A stretch of 64,000 bases of DNA, taken from Ostreococcus lucimarinus CCE9901. Taxonomy: Eukaryota; Chlorophyta; Mamiellophyceae; Mamiellales; Bathycoccaceae. The notes under the pieces are model-generated. The model was not told where the DNA came from. It did no database searches and saw only the letters and a list, made by a program, of their open reading frames with translations. A program made the position numbers and the translations under genes. Positions 7,641 to 18,482 of the stretch are shown in pieces; the first letter of the stretch is position 1, and every line of letters begins with the position of its first letter. The DNA lies in assembly GCF_000092065.1 (NCBI RefSeq), contig NC_009371.1:1-64000 (forward strand). The letters run 5' to 3'.

Positions 7641-8408
7641 TCACGTACCTAAGCGAGCAACGACGTGTTCGAACGACTTGGCGCCATCCATCGCGCGCAC
7701 GATCTTTTGCTTCGTCGCTTTCAACACGAGCGGGAATTCCATGTACGTCGCGCCGCCGAAACGCAACCATTCGTCGTCGAGCGTTTCAAACATCAGCGCA
7801 TACAAGCGCTCAAAGGCCTCGTCGCCGTGCGCTTCGATCAACTCGGCGAAGCATATTCCCGTTGACGTCGTCGGGGCTTCTTCTTTGAGTTCGCACATCT
7901 CTACTAAACTAAATGTCAGATTTACTCCCGCGACGGCGAATGGGTACTCAAACTCGCTTCGTTCGCCGTTCTTTTTATGCCGCAGCTTATCGAACGTCTC
8001 CGGTTTGTTTTCTCCCAACCAAATCAAATTCGAGAGAGACAAAAACCCGCCAGCGCGAAAATCAGTCGTCGGCGAGCATCCTTGCCACCCCATCTCCTTC
8101 CAACTCTCGCTCTTTAAATCTTTAGGCGGCGCCTTTGACCCGAACGCGAGCGACCACAACTTTTTCAACGCATCCGTGTGCTCGACTTTGTTCCCGTCGT
8201 ACGCCTCGTGCGCGCGCATCGCCAGTGCGTTTAATCCTCGCTTCTGTGTTTCGCTCAACGCGTACGCCGGCACCGGCGTGAGAAGTCCCAGACTCGCCGC
8301 GATTTGCGACACCAGCGCGGCGAAGAAATCGCCGACGACGCGCAAGGAAAACCCACCTCCGCGACGTCCATCGCCGCCGCCGCTCGCGCCACACGAGCGA
8401 TGCTTCAT
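7641..8408 (-). CDS. ELMO/CED-12 domain protein
   Basis: The 255-aa protein is dominated by an ELMO domain with the hallmark WKEMGWQGCSPTTDFRAGG, then FLSLSNLIWLGE and YPFAVAGVNLTFSLVEM. ELMO-domain proteins (ELMOD class) act as GTPase-activating proteins for Arf-family GTPases; the Arg in TDFRAGG is the conserved finger. The N-terminus has a hydrophobic stretch (FFAALVSQIAASLGLLTPV) that could be a membrane contact. The ATG at 8408 is chosen over the frame extending to 8762, which is Arg-rich and antisense to the next gene. The stop lies 38 bp from the convergent peroxiredoxin stop. Confidence 0.88.
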   Translation of the reverse strand: MKHRSCGASGGGDGRRGGGFSLRVVGDFFAALVSQIAASLGLLTPVPAYALSETQKRGLNALAMRAHEAYDGNKVEHTDALKKLWSLAFGSKAPPKDLKSESWKEMGWQGCSPTTDFRAGGFLSLSNLIWLGENKPETFDKLRHKKNGERSEFEYPFAVAGVNLTFSLVEMCELKEEAPTTSTGICFAELIEAHGDEAFERLYALMFETLDDEWLRFGGATYMEFPLVLKATKQKIVRAMDGAKSFEHVVARLGT

Positions 8409-8537
8409 GAGTGACGCCTCGGGTTCTGCCGAGTCGAGTCGTTCGTTCGTTCGTTCGTTCGTTCGTTCTGTCGAACCTCGGAACGTCACACGACGACGTC
8501 GAGCTCGCGGCCCGGCGTCGAGGCGTCGCGCGAGGGC
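8409..8537. promoter_or_regulatory. Bidirectional spacer with (TCGT)7 microsatellite
   Basis: These 129 bp separate the divergent ELMO and Sec39/NBAS genes and must hold both 5' regions. A TCGT tetranucleotide run occupies 8439-8468. No TATA box is evident. Confidence 0.5.
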
Positions 8538-11500
8538 ATGCGACGGTGTTTGTACGACGCGTACGCGCACGCGTCGTCGACGCCGCGGGACGATGACGAT
8601 GGAGACGGCGACGACGGAGATGACGATGGACGTTCGACGAGCGGTCGTCGCTCGGAGACGTCGTTGTCGACGACGCCCTCGGGGGACGCGATCGCGATCG
8701 CGCGTCGCAGACGCGGAAAAGTAACCGTGCGCGTCTTTCGGTCGAGCGACGATTGGGCGCACGCGAGGGGAGGGATGGACGAGGACGAAGACGAGGACGC
8801 GACGACGCGCTGGAGCGAAGACGGCGCGGCGTTCGCGCGCGCGTTGAGCGAGACGAGGTCATCCACATCCACGTCGACGGCCACGGCAAGCGTGATGACG
8901 AGAATCGGCGAAGTGGTATGGCGATCTACGTTTGACGGCGCAGTACCGCTGGCGGGGATGGGATTGGCGCTCGCGAAGAAGAAGAAGACGTACGATTTGT
9001 TGCGAGTCAATCTCAAGGGCACGCCCACGGTGTACCGCGAGCGCGTGCGGCTGGACGACGATTTGGGTGATGAATTGGACGACCAAGTGGTGGACTCGGT
9101 GACGCTGGGTAAAAAGTTACGTCACGCGGACGGCGCCGAGTGGGTGGAGCGTGAACGCGAGCTCGTGGTTCTCGGCCGCGGTAAGACATCAGTGGGGACG
9201 GTGATCACGATGTGGACGTACGATGATGCCGATGACTTCCCAAATTTCAGGTGCATGCGAGTGATAGATTGTGGCGGGGACGTCGCACCTCGGCGAAGCA
9301 TGTTTCGTACTCCGCGCCGCTTGCGCGTGGCGCTGCGTTCGGAGGATGGTGCTTTCAGCGTCGCCGTGTGGTCGTCTATCGGATCGTTGAGCGTTTTCTG
9401 CGTCTCTAAAGACGGCGAAGAATTGGTAAAGCGTATCAATACTCGAGATGACGTGTGCGCCGCAGCATGGTGGTCTTTTGACGCGCTTGCAGTGGCGACT
9501 CGAGCGGGAAATCTCACCGTAAAGACGGTTCCCGAAGACGAGAACGTTTTGGGAGACAAACCTGAAACATTTGATTCGATCGAAGATTTAGTGTCCGTGC
9601 CGAATGTTGTGGCTGAAAATGAGCGTGGTCGTTTGTTGCTACTCGAACGTCCTCTTGAAGGTGGATGGCGACTCATCTCAATCAACGAACGAACGCCGCT
9701 CGAAATGTTGCATTCGCACATGGATGTCGAGGAGTGGGGCGTCGCCCTAACCTTGGCTCGCCAACACGGGCTCGACACGGACGAGATTTACAAGACTCGT
9801 TGGAAGCGTTCGCGCATTACGATAGAAGGCTTGACCGACTGGTTATCACGCGTATCAGATCGCGCGTGGGTGGGCGTTCACTGCCTCATCGCATGCGCCG
9901 ATTCGTACGAGATTCAGCGGCACGTGTTGGTGTACGGATTGAAGGAATCGGATGCGCAAGCGAGACGAACGTCTAAAAATGGCGGGTTGGATCCAGAGTG
10001 GAACTGGTGGATTAAGCTTCGATTGGCCTTGCTCGGTGCGCTCGATCGCGCCGATACAGTGCACGAGATCACCGGCGGGGGATTTTCCTCTCAAGTCTAC
10101 TCAAAACTTTTGCGATCGACGATTGCTCAAGCGGCGTTGACTGCGGCATATGCGAGCGATGTGAAATCTTTAGAGATCATCTTCAAGCGACACGCATGCG
10201 GGGTTCGTGACGTGATTTTCGACAGTCTTTCTGCATTGCCCGAAACGTCTCAGGTAGCGACGTATGATAAGCTTTTGCCCTGGTCTGAAGAATACGTCAT
10301 CAGCAGCGGAGCTGCGCAACTTTCGGGACGTCGCACGAGAGATTGGTCAGAGTCAGAAGCGTATCTGAAGGAAATCAATCAATGCGAGGCGGGAGATTAC
10401 GATTTAGCCCGTGCGGCCGATGTTTCGCCGTCGGTTAGTGAAATATTTGATAGCCTCGCTACGAGGGAGTGGTTAAAGTCGGCTACGGAGGAGCTGTGTA
10501 AACTCGCACGATCACCGAACGATTCGATGACGATACATTCTAACGAAGAAATGGAAACATGGACAATACGCAGGTCGTGTGAGATGGACGCGTTCGCTGG
10601 ATCTCTCAGTAGTGCGCATCAACTTTTGGATTCCGCCTCGAGATCTTTGGCTACGAGCACGCTCGTCGACTACGCGTGCGCCGCATCGACACTCGCATCG
10701 ACGGCATTCATACTTTTTGACGCAGACGATCGCCGAATTTGTGACGTTAGCCTTGAGGAATTTCTTGTGAGCGACCCATATGGACGATTATGCACGATTC
10801 TATCGATGTTGAGTGAAAAGAATATGTCTCGGCTCATGTCCGGTCCTGTCAGCGAAATCCTCGCGCACGTTGGCGGTGCGTCAGAAGACGGTGTGGTTCT
10901 CGCGCGAGAGATGATTCAACGTTGGATTTTACGAACATCTGAGGACCGAAATCTTGGGCTAGTATCTCGCATCATTCGCTGGCTCTCTTCGTCGGTAGAA
11001 TCGATCGAATTGGTCGGTGGTCCCGATGCGCTTGCCTCCGTCGTTGTCGAAGCTTCGCTATCGCACGACGATGGCGACGAAAAGTTGATAGCAGAGTTGG
11101 CTGATATGCTCAGTGATCTTCCTTCGCTCGTCGCTGAAGTACCAGTTGCGAAAAAAGCTATCTCGCGTCTGAACGCGTGCAAATTGATGCAACAAAACGA
11201 CGTGAGCGTTTCGCTGAATGACATCGTCAGCGCTGAGCGTGATGAATCCAAGGCTATTAGTTTCGTGCGTACATTCGTCGCAAACGTCGTCGCCAAAAAC
11301 TCTTCTTTGCAGTGGTCGAGTCTGTGGTCAGATCTACACGGATTACAGTCGAGTGTGTTCCGTCGCTCGCTTTCACACGATCAAGTCCTCGGTGAACTGC
11401 TGCGCGCACAACTGCGCGCAAAGGATTGGACGCACGCAAAGCGACACGTTCCCGCGAATGGCCCTGCGGGAGCCGTCGGTGCCCTTGTCGGTGGATTAAA

Positions 11501-14500
11501 AGAGCTTGGAGGCGGCGTGTCTGCCGTTATCTCGCCATCCATTGCGGAAGATATCGTTTGCTCGGTCGCTGAAGAATTCCTCGCGCGGGCCGAACACGTT
11601 GACGACGAGGCGTCGCTCGCAGCCGAAAACTGTCTTCGTTTGATGCCAACTCGAGACACAACGACAAAGAGGCTCAATTTCATCGCTGCGCTGCGTGTGC
11701 TTTCGAAGTACGAAGTTCGCCGCGCACCGAGCGCGATAAACGCTGAAAGTGCTCTCGAGATGGTGCTGGAGTGCGCGAAGAAGGACGACGCCGGATGTCG
11801 CGCGCCCGACTTTTTACAAGAAATCGCCGCCAATCTTGGTGTAAGCGACGACGAAGCACGCATGTCTATAATCCTCGCGACTGGAGTCAAAGCCCTTGAC
11901 GTTGGCGACGTAGAAGCCGCTTACGCGACGGCATCACGCCTCTGCAAGCGCAACTACGGGCCCGCTTGGAAACTGTGCGTCGACGTTGCGCGGGCCATGC
12001 CAATGGATGACACCAAAAGGGTCGCGAAAGGGTCTTTACTAGCATTTGCGCTGGTGCATGCTGATCAAGCTGTTCTCGCAACGCTCCTGGGCGATTGGCA
12101 AGCGACGCAAACGCATCAGATACTGCACGCGTTCGCCGACGCGCACGCGGGCGATGCAAGCGACGACGATGTCGAGAGATCCCTATCGAAAGCCTGCGGG
12201 GATAGTTGGATTGGAACGGGCGTTCGGCCAGGAGTAAAGACTCTCGCGCGTCATTCACACTTTGGTCGAGCTTTAGAATTGATTTTCAGCTCATCCGACG
12301 AGAAGGCGAAAGAAGCTGCAAGTGCCGTCACGTACGCACTCGGCGTTCACGCGACGAACGTATCGGACGATGTTTTGGCGAATGTCGCGCAGAACTCCAT
12401 AGAATTAGCTTTAAAGAGTTGTCGAGCGAGAGATTTTGGCTCTGAAACTCCACCACCGATGATGTGGTCCGCTATGGGGGTTTTACTGACGATGCGAGAT
12501 GCGGTGAAGGTTTCCTCCGTCGTCGACGAAGTCGCGAGCCGTATTCACGACCGCGCGACACTCCAGACGATTCTTCACTTCGGAACGTGCGTGCACGCGC
12601 TCCGAGCTCTTCGTCTGACGTGGGATTCAATTAATTTGCCGAAACCCGTCACGGTTTCTTCGCTCGTTGATTTGGTTGGGAAAATTCAGTCTCCCGGTGA
12701 CGAAATTATGGTTGACGTCGGGTTCGTGAAGCAGTTCAGATCAAGCGTGGGCTCGGTCGTCGACGCCGAGTGGTTGTCGAAAATGATTCCAGAGATCGAT
12801 GCCGGCGCATTTGCTGCAGATGGCGCGGATTATCGCAAGCGAGCCATCATGGCGCTCGCGGCTGGGAGTTCCGGTGCGCTATCCGGTGCTGAGGCGCTCG
12901 ACAACGCCTTGAGACTCGCGGATGTGTACGGCGTTGATTCGTCCGACGTCTACACCGCCCATGCCGCACTTTTAGCGAGTGACAACGCCGAAGAGGTGCG
13001 TCGAGTCACTTCTCTTTTAAAAGAGAAGCTGCCCGCACATCCGAAGAAGAGCGTGGAGACGCTCCAAACATCTGTTTGGGAGACGTTGCCGAGGAGCGGA
13101 AAAGGCGCGCTAGAATCGGCGCTAGCATATTTCGAAGTCATGAGCGCTTGCGAGGATGGCACGGCGAAAAAGTTGTGCGAGATTTCAGATGCGTTGAAGA
13201 GTCTTTCCGCTTCGTGCGTGAATATTGATTTGCACGCGTTCGTTGACGGTAAAGGAGATGCGCCGCCAGATGCTGCGGACGCGATGTTGAACGCAATTCA
13301 GCGCGCCGTTGTCGCGAATGGTCAAAGTGGATTCCCACTCGAAACAGTTGAACGCATCATCGCCGCCGTTCAAAAGTTTCCGAGTGAAATTTCAAACCTC
13401 ACCGTTCCAGAGGACGTGTTCTTCACCGTCGCTCGTTCACTCCTGGCGCCGCCGCCGGGAGCGACGAGACCGAGCCCCGATCACAGATGGGACGCTCTAA
13501 AGTCCGTGGGACTCGATCATCTTGGTGAAAAGCATCTTGTCACCATATTAAACGCCTTAATTGGTGGCGGCGTGTCCACAACGAAGATACAGAGGCCTCC
13601 ATCATCGGTCCACAAAGAACTGAACACATTCAGCGCTGAAATCTCGTCCCGGACTCGCTTGAAAGCGGTGGAAGAAGTCTTGAGCGTCGTCGGCGACGCC
13701 GAAAATCTCAGCGGCGTGCGCGCGGCGAGGGATGACCTACGCCTCGTGATTCGAGTGATGGACGACATTCCTGGACTTAATTCGACACTTTTGAGACTGC
13801 TTGAAGAATCTTTAAGCGATCGAGAGAGTTTACAAGAAGTCGCTAAATCTTGGGTTCAGAACTCGGCGACGTTTGGGCAGCTCTCCACGCTTGCGGCGAC
13901 GCTTGAGTCCGATTCCCCTGAACGGCGCGTAGACGTCCTCTTAGCCGTCTCGAGCGCTTTAAGCGACGCGTTTATAAATGTTTCCGATGAAGCATCGGAG
14001 CTTTTCAACATTGTCCGGCAAACTCTCGGGGGAGGTTCTCCCAAGGATGAGAAACTCGCCGAGGCGAGATTGAGCGCCTTCACAAAGCTCGAAGGTTTCG
14101 TCGCCGTGGCGACGCCCGTAATGCGAGGAAAAATCCTGGAAATTTTATCCGACCTCGCGAGTGAAACTTGCACACTTTGGCCTGGTTGGCGCGCGTCTCA
14201 TCAAGGTCGAGGTATCGTGAACGTCCTGCGTATGCGCACGGGAGCGCTTCTCGCCCCCTTCGGACTCGAGTCGCCGACGGAAGAATCTATTCAAGACGTC
14301 CCCAAAATGTGCGCGTATTTCTCGAATGAACTCGCGCACGGCGACGTAAAGGTTCCTTTTTCCGTGCTCGTAGAAGTTTTAACGCTCTGGGAAGAGCCAC
14401 CGAAGAGAACGAGGATAACTTTGAAGCCATGTTGGATGACTCTCTTGAAGCGAGGTTTGCGAGGCGATGAATGCGGCGAATCCATCGACATCGTCGCCGC

Positions 14501-15074
14501 TCAAATTTTCAGTAGCGGTGCATCGACGACAAAGCGGTGGTTATCGAACGAAGATCTTATGCAGCTTTTGGATGAAGCGAAGCAATCTTCCGATTACGAT
14601 GATTTACTCGTCGCCAAGTTGTCTTTTCTCCTCGGCGAACCGTTTCACGGCTCTCCGACGACTTGGGACGCCGAAGCGGTGGCGCTCGCGGTACACGCAG
14701 AACAAATTCCGAATACCTGTGCGGCTTCGGAAGACGTCTTTAAGACATTTGTTGACTTGTCGTTCGAGCACGTGCGCGGACGGGACGTGCTTCTACCGCA
14801 CATGATCGCCGCGTTAACGCGCGCCAAGATGTACGAACGCGCGGCGTCTCTCGCGCTGCGATTGACGACCGTGCATCCGGTATTCGCCGCCGATTTCGAG
14901 AGTCGTTTAGCCATCTTGCGCGAGCAATTGTACTACCGCGCGCAGGCAAAGCGCGATGGCGTTCAAACGAAGGAAGTGACGTCAGCCATCGACCGCGTCT
15001 TGGTTAAGCTCGAGACGAGCCTTGCGGGCGCGTGCGCCAGCGCCAGCGGCGCGCTCGAGATCGCGCTGTCGTGA
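8538..15074 (+). CDS. Sec39 / NBAS / MIP2-like subunit of the ER vesicle-tethering complex
   Basis: The single 6.5-kb frame encodes 2178 aa. The N-terminal roughly 370 residues are acidic and then beta-rich, like the WD40 part of NBAS. The segment near residue 388 (MLHSHMDVEEWGVALTLARQHGLD, followed by IYKTRWKRS and an LTDWLSRVSDRAWVGVHC block) is the signature start of the Sec39 domain in NBAS and plant MIP2. The rest is alpha-solenoid. In yeast, plants and animals this protein joins Dsl1/RINT1 and ZW10 to tether Golgi-derived COPI vesicles at the ER. No intron is needed across the frame. The start is uncertain: Met at 8538 or a later Met (for example before DEDEDEDATT) could be used. Confidence 0.8.
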   Translation: MRRCLYDAYAHASSTPRDDDDGDGDDGDDDGRSTSGRRSETSLSTTPSGDAIAIARRRRGKVTVRVFRSSDDWAHARGGMDEDEDEDATTRWSEDGAAFARALSETRSSTSTSTATASVMTRIGEVVWRSTFDGAVPLAGMGLALAKKKKTYDLLRVNLKGTPTVYRERVRLDDDLGDELDDQVVDSVTLGKKLRHADGAEWVERERELVVLGRGKTSVGTVITMWTYDDADDFPNFRCMRVIDCGGDVAPRRSMFRTPRRLRVALRSEDGAFSVAVWSSIGSLSVFCVSKDGEELVKRINTRDDVCAAAWWSFDALAVATRAGNLTVKTVPEDENVLGDKPETFDSIEDLVSVPNVVAENERGRLLLLERPLEGGWRLISINERTPLEMLHSHMDVEEWGVALTLARQHGLDTDEIYKTRWKRSRITIEGLTDWLSRVSDRAWVGVHCLIACADSYEIQRHVLVYGLKESDAQARRTSKNGGLDPEWNWWIKLRLALLGALDRADTVHEITGGGFSSQVYSKLLRSTIAQAALTAAYASDVKSLEIIFKRHACGVRDVIFDSLSALPETSQVATYDKLLPWSEEYVISSGAAQLSGRRTRDWSESEAYLKEINQCEAGDYDLARAADVSPSVSEIFDSLATREWLKSATEELCKLARSPNDSMTIHSNEEMETWTIRRSCEMDAFAGSLSSAHQLLDSASRSLATSTLVDYACAASTLASTAFILFDADDRRICDVSLEEFLVSDPYGRLCTILSMLSEKNMSRLMSGPVSEILAHVGGASEDGVVLAREMIQRWILRTSEDRNLGLVSRIIRWLSSSVESIELVGGPDALASVVVEASLSHDDGDEKLIAELADMLSDLPSLVAEVPVAKKAISRLNACKLMQQNDVSVSLNDIVSAERDESKAISFVRTFVANVVAKNSSLQWSSLWSDLHGLQSSVFRRSLSHDQVLGELLRAQLRAKDWTHAKRHVPANGPAGAVGALVGGLKELGGGVSAVISPSIAEDIVCSVAEEFLARAEHVDDEASLAAENCLRLMPTRDTTTKRLNFIAALRVLSKYEVRRAPSAINAESALEMVLECAKKDDAGCRAPDFLQEIAANLGVSDDEARMSIILATGVKALDVGDVEAAYATASRLCKRNYGPAWKLCVDVARAMPMDDTKRVAKGSLLAFALVHADQAVLATLLGDWQATQTHQILHAFADAHAGDASDDDVERSLSKACGDSWIGTGVRPGVKTLARHSHFGRALELIFSSSDEKAKEAASAVTYALGVHATNVSDDVLANVAQNSIELALKSCRARDFGSETPPPMMWSAMGVLLTMRDAVKVSSVVDEVASRIHDRATLQTILHFGTCVHALRALRLTWDSINLPKPVTVSSLVDLVGKIQSPGDEIMVDVGFVKQFRSSVGSVVDAEWLSKMIPEIDAGAFAADGADYRKRAIMALAAGSSGALSGAEALDNALRLADVYGVDSSDVYTAHAALLASDNAEEVRRVTSLLKEKLPAHPKKSVETLQTSVWETLPRSGKGALESALAYFEVMSACEDGTAKKLCEISDALKSLSASCVNIDLHAFVDGKGDAPPDAADAMLNAIQRAVVANGQSGFPLETVERIIAAVQKFPSEISNLTVPEDVFFTVARSLLAPPPGATRPSPDHRWDALKSVGLDHLGEKHLVTILNALIGGGVSTTKIQRPPSSVHKELNTFSAEISSRTRLKAVEEVLSVVGDAENLSGVRAARDDLRLVIRVMDDIPGLNSTLLRLLEESLSDRESLQEVAKSWVQNSATFGQLSTLAATLESDSPERRVDVLLAVSSALSDAFINVSDEASELFNIVRQTLGGGSPKDEKLAEARLSAFTKLEGFVAVATPVMRGKILEILSDLASETCTLWPGWRASHQGRGIVNVLRMRTGALLAPFGLESPTEESIQDVPKMCAYFSNELAHGDVKVPFSVLVEVLTLWEEPPKRTRITLKPCWMTLLKRGLRGDECGESIDIVAAQIFSSGASTTKRWLSNEDLMQLLDEAKQSSDYDDLLVAKLSFLLGEPFHGSPTTWDAEAVALAVHAEQIPNTCAASEDVFKTFVDLSFEHVRGRDVLLPHMIAALTRAKMYERAASLALRLTTVHPVFAADFESRLAILREQLYYRAQAKRDGVQTKEVTSAIDRVLVKLETSLAGACASASGALEIALS

Positions 15075-15179
15075 CGTGCGCGGAACGCGCGCGAAAAATC
15101 TACAAAAAATTACAAAGAATCTCTAGACACCTATGATACATTAGCTAGCGTTGTTGCGATGAAAAAGCACGAATTAGCC

Positions 15180-15965
15180 CTAAACGAGCGACCGGTGATT
15201 GATTCCCAGTTTTTCGCGCAAAGCGTTGCTAAACTGCGCTCGCCGCGTCGTGTGCGAACCAGAACTCGTACTAGTGATGAGGAATTCCTCCAAATCGCCC
15301 GCCTTCGTCGAAAACACGGCGGCGCGGTACGTCGTGAGCGGCGCCTTCGAACGCGCCTCGATACGCGAACGAATCGCGCACTCGAATCCACACATCGACG
15401 GCTCTTCGTCGCCGCTTCGCAGCGGGCACGTGAGGCAATAATTCGACAGTAACGCGTCGTTTTCGTTGCGTTCGTCGTCATCCATCGCTAAATCTTCCGC
15501 GTCAACGAACGCCACGCTCTCACCGCTCGTTTCGTCCGTGAGAATCGTCGGTCGCTTCAATTTCGCGACGACGACGGCGGATTCGTGTCTCCGCAGCGTC
15601 GCGTACAGCTCCAATTCCTTCAAAAACGCCGCGCCCGACGGTCGAGGACTCGATCGCAACACGCCATTCTTCACCTCCATCTCCCTCGCCTTGATGATCG
15701 TTCTCCGCGACGTCGCGCACTCTTCGTCCGTCGTCGCCTCGTCCGAGAGATCGCACAGCCACGCTCGCGTGGATATGTCTCTCCTCGACGCCGCGCCCGC
15801 CGTCGATCCGCCGAGGAACGTCTTCGCGAGCGATTCCACGACTTGCTGCGAGTTCCACGCGTGCGGCGCGCTCGATCCGTTATCGTTATCCATGCTTCCG
15901 TGATCCCCTCCCGCGCCGCCGTGATGCGCCTTCACCGCGCGTCCCCGTCGCGCCGCGGACGCCAT
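15180..15965 (-). CDS. Uncharacterised protein with C-terminal Cys cluster
   Basis: I do not recognise this 261-aa protein. Residues 1-50 are basic and Gly-rich. The middle contains an ordered-looking segment (GAAFLKELELYATLRRHESAVVVAKLKRPTI shape, acidic and hydrophobic). The C-terminal third holds NYCLTCPLRSGDEEPSMCGF, then ECAI; these four cysteines (C-x2-C, C-x3-C) could bind zinc. The ATG at 15965 is preferred to the frame start at 16160, since the extra residues are low-complexity Arg/Thr. It is divergent to the permease and convergent with the Sec39-like gene (105-bp spacer). Codon use is like its neighbours, so it is probably a real gene. Confidence 0.55.
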   Translation of the reverse strand: MASAARRGRAVKAHHGGAGGDHGSMDNDNGSSAPHAWNSQQVVESLAKTFLGGSTAGAASRRDISTRAWLCDLSDEATTDEECATSRRTIIKAREMEVKNGVLRSSPRPSGAAFLKELELYATLRRHESAVVVAKLKRPTILTDETSGESVAFVDAEDLAMDDDERNENDALLSNYCLTCPLRSGDEEPSMCGFECAIRSRIEARSKAPLTTYRAAVFSTKAGDLEEFLITSTSSGSHTTRRAQFSNALREKLGINHRSLV

Positions 15966-16316
15966 CTTTCGCCGCGCGCTCGACGTCGACGTCGTCGTCG
16001 CGCGCGCGCCGCGCGTCGTCCGCGGCGCGTCCCGGAGCGCGGGCTGGATCGCGCGCATTTGTCCGCGCGCTCGCCCGTCCGGCCTCGCTCGTCCGGCCTC
16101 GGCGTTCGTTCGCGCCGCGCTGTGTCCACGCGCCAGATCTGTTATCCGAACACGTGCCAACGCACGCGGTCGCGCGGATCGTGACCAACCGAATGGTCAT
16201 AAAATCTATTAATATACGATACAATACACGCATGTCTACACAGCGAACGCACCCACGCGAACCGCCGCCCCGGATCCCGAAGCGTCGCGTCGCCTCGCGT
16301 CGCGTCGCGTCGACGG
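15966..16316. promoter_or_regulatory. Divergent spacer between unknown gene and permease
   Basis: This 351-bp spacer is mostly GC-rich (CGCG runs), with an AT-rich island at about 16196-16232 that may mark a core promoter. No RNA gene or short ORF of interest was seen. Confidence 0.4.
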
Positions 16317-18206
16317 ATGGACCGACGCGCCGACGGACCGGCGCGCGCGTCCGGCGTCCGGCCGCACTCGCGTCCGCGCGCGCCGTTCGACGAGCGAGGG
16401 CGAGGACCGACGATGACGACGGTACCGACGCGCGCGACGACGCGCGCGACGACGGTATCGACGCGCGCGCGAGCGACGCGCGCGATGGCGACGACGACGA
16501 CGACAGCGTCAACGGCTCGGCACGCGGCGACGGGAGGGCGACGCGCGCGCGACGGACGCGCGCGATTAGAGATGACACGCGGGGGCGGTGGAGTGAACGT
16601 CAACGACGCGTCGACGGCGGGCAGGGCGCGCCGACGCGCGCGAGGGGGAAGACGGACGACGACGACGACGACGAACGCGATTAGCGACGCGACGGAGCCA
16701 GAGCTCGCGGCGACGCGCGCGACGATTCCGATATCGTCGTTCGATGAAGAAGAGCGCGCCGTGGATGAAGAGAGGGACGAAGAAACGCACACCGGATCGC
16801 TCGCGGGCGTCGTGGCGCTCATCGTGGGAAGTACCGTGGGGGCGGGGGTGCTGGCGCTTCCGGCGGCGACGGCGGAAGCCGGCATCTTGCCGGCGAGCGG
16901 GGCGTTGATAGGGGTGTGGATCTTACTCGTGTGCGACGCCTTGCTGTTGGCCGAGGTGAATGTGGGGATTATGCGAGAGCGAGACGAAGATCGGTTGACG
17001 CACGGACGAGGGCACTCGCCGGTGGTGATTTCTTTGAGCGACATGGCGGAGCGGACGCTCGGCACCGAAGGCAAAGTTTTCGCGTCGGCGCTGTACTCAT
17101 TCATGTCGCTCACCGTGCTCGTAGCGTACATAAGCAAGGGCGCGGAGATTTTAGATGGCGCGCTCGAAATCGGCCCATCGCTCGCCGCAGTGATGTTCAC
17201 CGCCGGTTTAGGGGGTACGATTTGCTTGGGGGGATCTAAGGTGGCCGACAAGCTGAACCAAATGTTGACGTACGGTTCCCTCATCGCGTTCGCCGCGTTC
17301 GTGGGAAGCGGAGCGTTTTACGCGGATTGGAGCCATGCGAATTGGATGGGCTCGACCGATGCCGTCCCGTCGACGATTCCAATCATTTTCCTCACGCTCG
17401 TGTATCACGACTTGATACCCGTCATGTGCGCGTTTTTGCAAGGCGACATGAAGCAAATTCGGCGAGCTATTTTAATCGGTTCATCGATCCCGCTCGCCAT
17501 GTTTTTGCTGTGGAATACCGTCGCTTTGGCTATGGCTGGAGGTGATATCACGGCGGATCCTCTGAGCATCATATCCGAAGATCTCGGTGGCTCCGCAAGC
17601 GTGCTTTTGAGCCTCTTCGGCGTCAGCGCCATCGGCACGTCCTTCATCGGCGTCTCTCTCGGTATGTCCGAGTATTTGATGCCATTCATGGAGAACGCGT
17701 TAAGCGGTCTCGACGAACCGGAAGAAGAGGCTAGATTGACGCGCGCTTTGTACGAGGCGATGAACACGTACGAAGACGAGAAACCATCTGGCTTGCCGAG
17801 CGTCTCGCGCGTGCTCACGTTCGCCGCCTTCCTCTCCGTCCCCCTCTTCGTCGCGGAACAATGTCCAAACATTTTTCTTCCCGTCACCAACTTTGTCGGT
17901 GCGTACGGAATGACGACACTTTACGGTGTTATGCCGCCAATCATGGCGTATACGATGCGACAAGAGAGGAGAGAGTCTCGGCGAGCCGACCCATTCGCGC
18001 CGCTCGCGTTGCGCTTCAAGACAAACACACTGCTTCCCGGCGGTCGTCTCACGCTCAGCGCGCTCAGTCTATCCGCCGTCGCCATCGCACTTTCTAAAGT
18101 GTACGAGGATATCTCCGTGGTGAGCGGCTCAGGCGTCGACAGCCCGCTGGCCGTCGGAAAACTCGCGGAGCTCGTCGCCGACGTCGCTTCGGCGGTCCCA
18201 CTTTGA
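16317..18206 (+). CDS. Tryptophan/tyrosine permease-like amino-acid transporter
   Basis: The 629-aa protein has a roughly 150-residue N-terminus rich in Arg, Thr and Ala (possibly an organelle transit peptide) and then about 11 membrane segments. The first segment, GVVALIVGSTVGAGVLALPA, is the Gly-rich helix typical of the Trp_Tyr_perm/HAAAP branch of the amino acid-polyamine superfamily. It continues with WILLVCDALLLAEVN, FMSLTVLVAYISKGAEIL, and LTLVYHDLIPVMC with its conserved loop. Such proteins import aromatic amino acids; in algae a plastid-envelope location is possible. The start is uncertain: ATGs at 16317 and 16413 are both in frame, and the later ones remain compatible with the transporter core. 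Confidence 0.82.
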   Translation: MDRRADGPARASGVRPHSRPRAPFDERGRGPTMTTVPTRATTRATTVSTRARATRAMATTTTTASTARHAATGGRRARDGRARLEMTRGGGGVNVNDASTAGRARRRARGGRRTTTTTTNAISDATEPELAATRATIPISSFDEEERAVDEERDEETHTGSLAGVVALIVGSTVGAGVLALPAATAEAGILPASGALIGVWILLVCDALLLAEVNVGIMRERDEDRLTHGRGHSPVVISLSDMAERTLGTEGKVFASALYSFMSLTVLVAYISKGAEILDGALEIGPSLAAVMFTAGLGGTICLGGSKVADKLNQMLTYGSLIAFAAFVGSGAFYADWSHANWMGSTDAVPSTIPIIFLTLVYHDLIPVMCAFLQGDMKQIRRAILIGSSIPLAMFLLWNTVALAMAGGDITADPLSIISEDLGGSASVLLSLFGVSAIGTSFIGVSLGMSEYLMPFMENALSGLDEPEEEARLTRALYEAMNTYEDEKPSGLPSVSRVLTFAAFLSVPLFVAEQCPNIFLPVTNFVGAYGMTTLYGVMPPIMAYTMRQERRESRRADPFAPLALRFKTNTLLPGGRLTLSALSLSAVAIALSKVYEDISVVSGSGVDSPLAVGKLAELVADVASAVPL

Positions 18207-18482
18207 GAATGTCCCACCCTCTTCCCCGCGCGCTCGCGCGCGCTGTATAGTGTAATTGAACTTTGTATCATTTTGTATCATTACATAAACTTGTGTCCTC
18301 GTGCGGTACTCTCGTAGCGTCCATCGCCGACTTCGTCGTCGTGGGTCCCTTCGCGGGCGCTGGAGCCAGCGTGGCGTAGAGCGACGCGAGCCGATTCGCG
18401 TTCGCCGCACACTGCCGCGCGACGCGCGACCTCGGCGCACCGCGCGCGACCCGAACTCGATCAATCTTCTCGCGCGCGCGCG

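Noticed and set aside
8439-8468. TCGT repeat as a CRISPR-like or regulatory array
   Set aside because: It is a simple tetranucleotide microsatellite without spacers, in a eukaryotic promoter.
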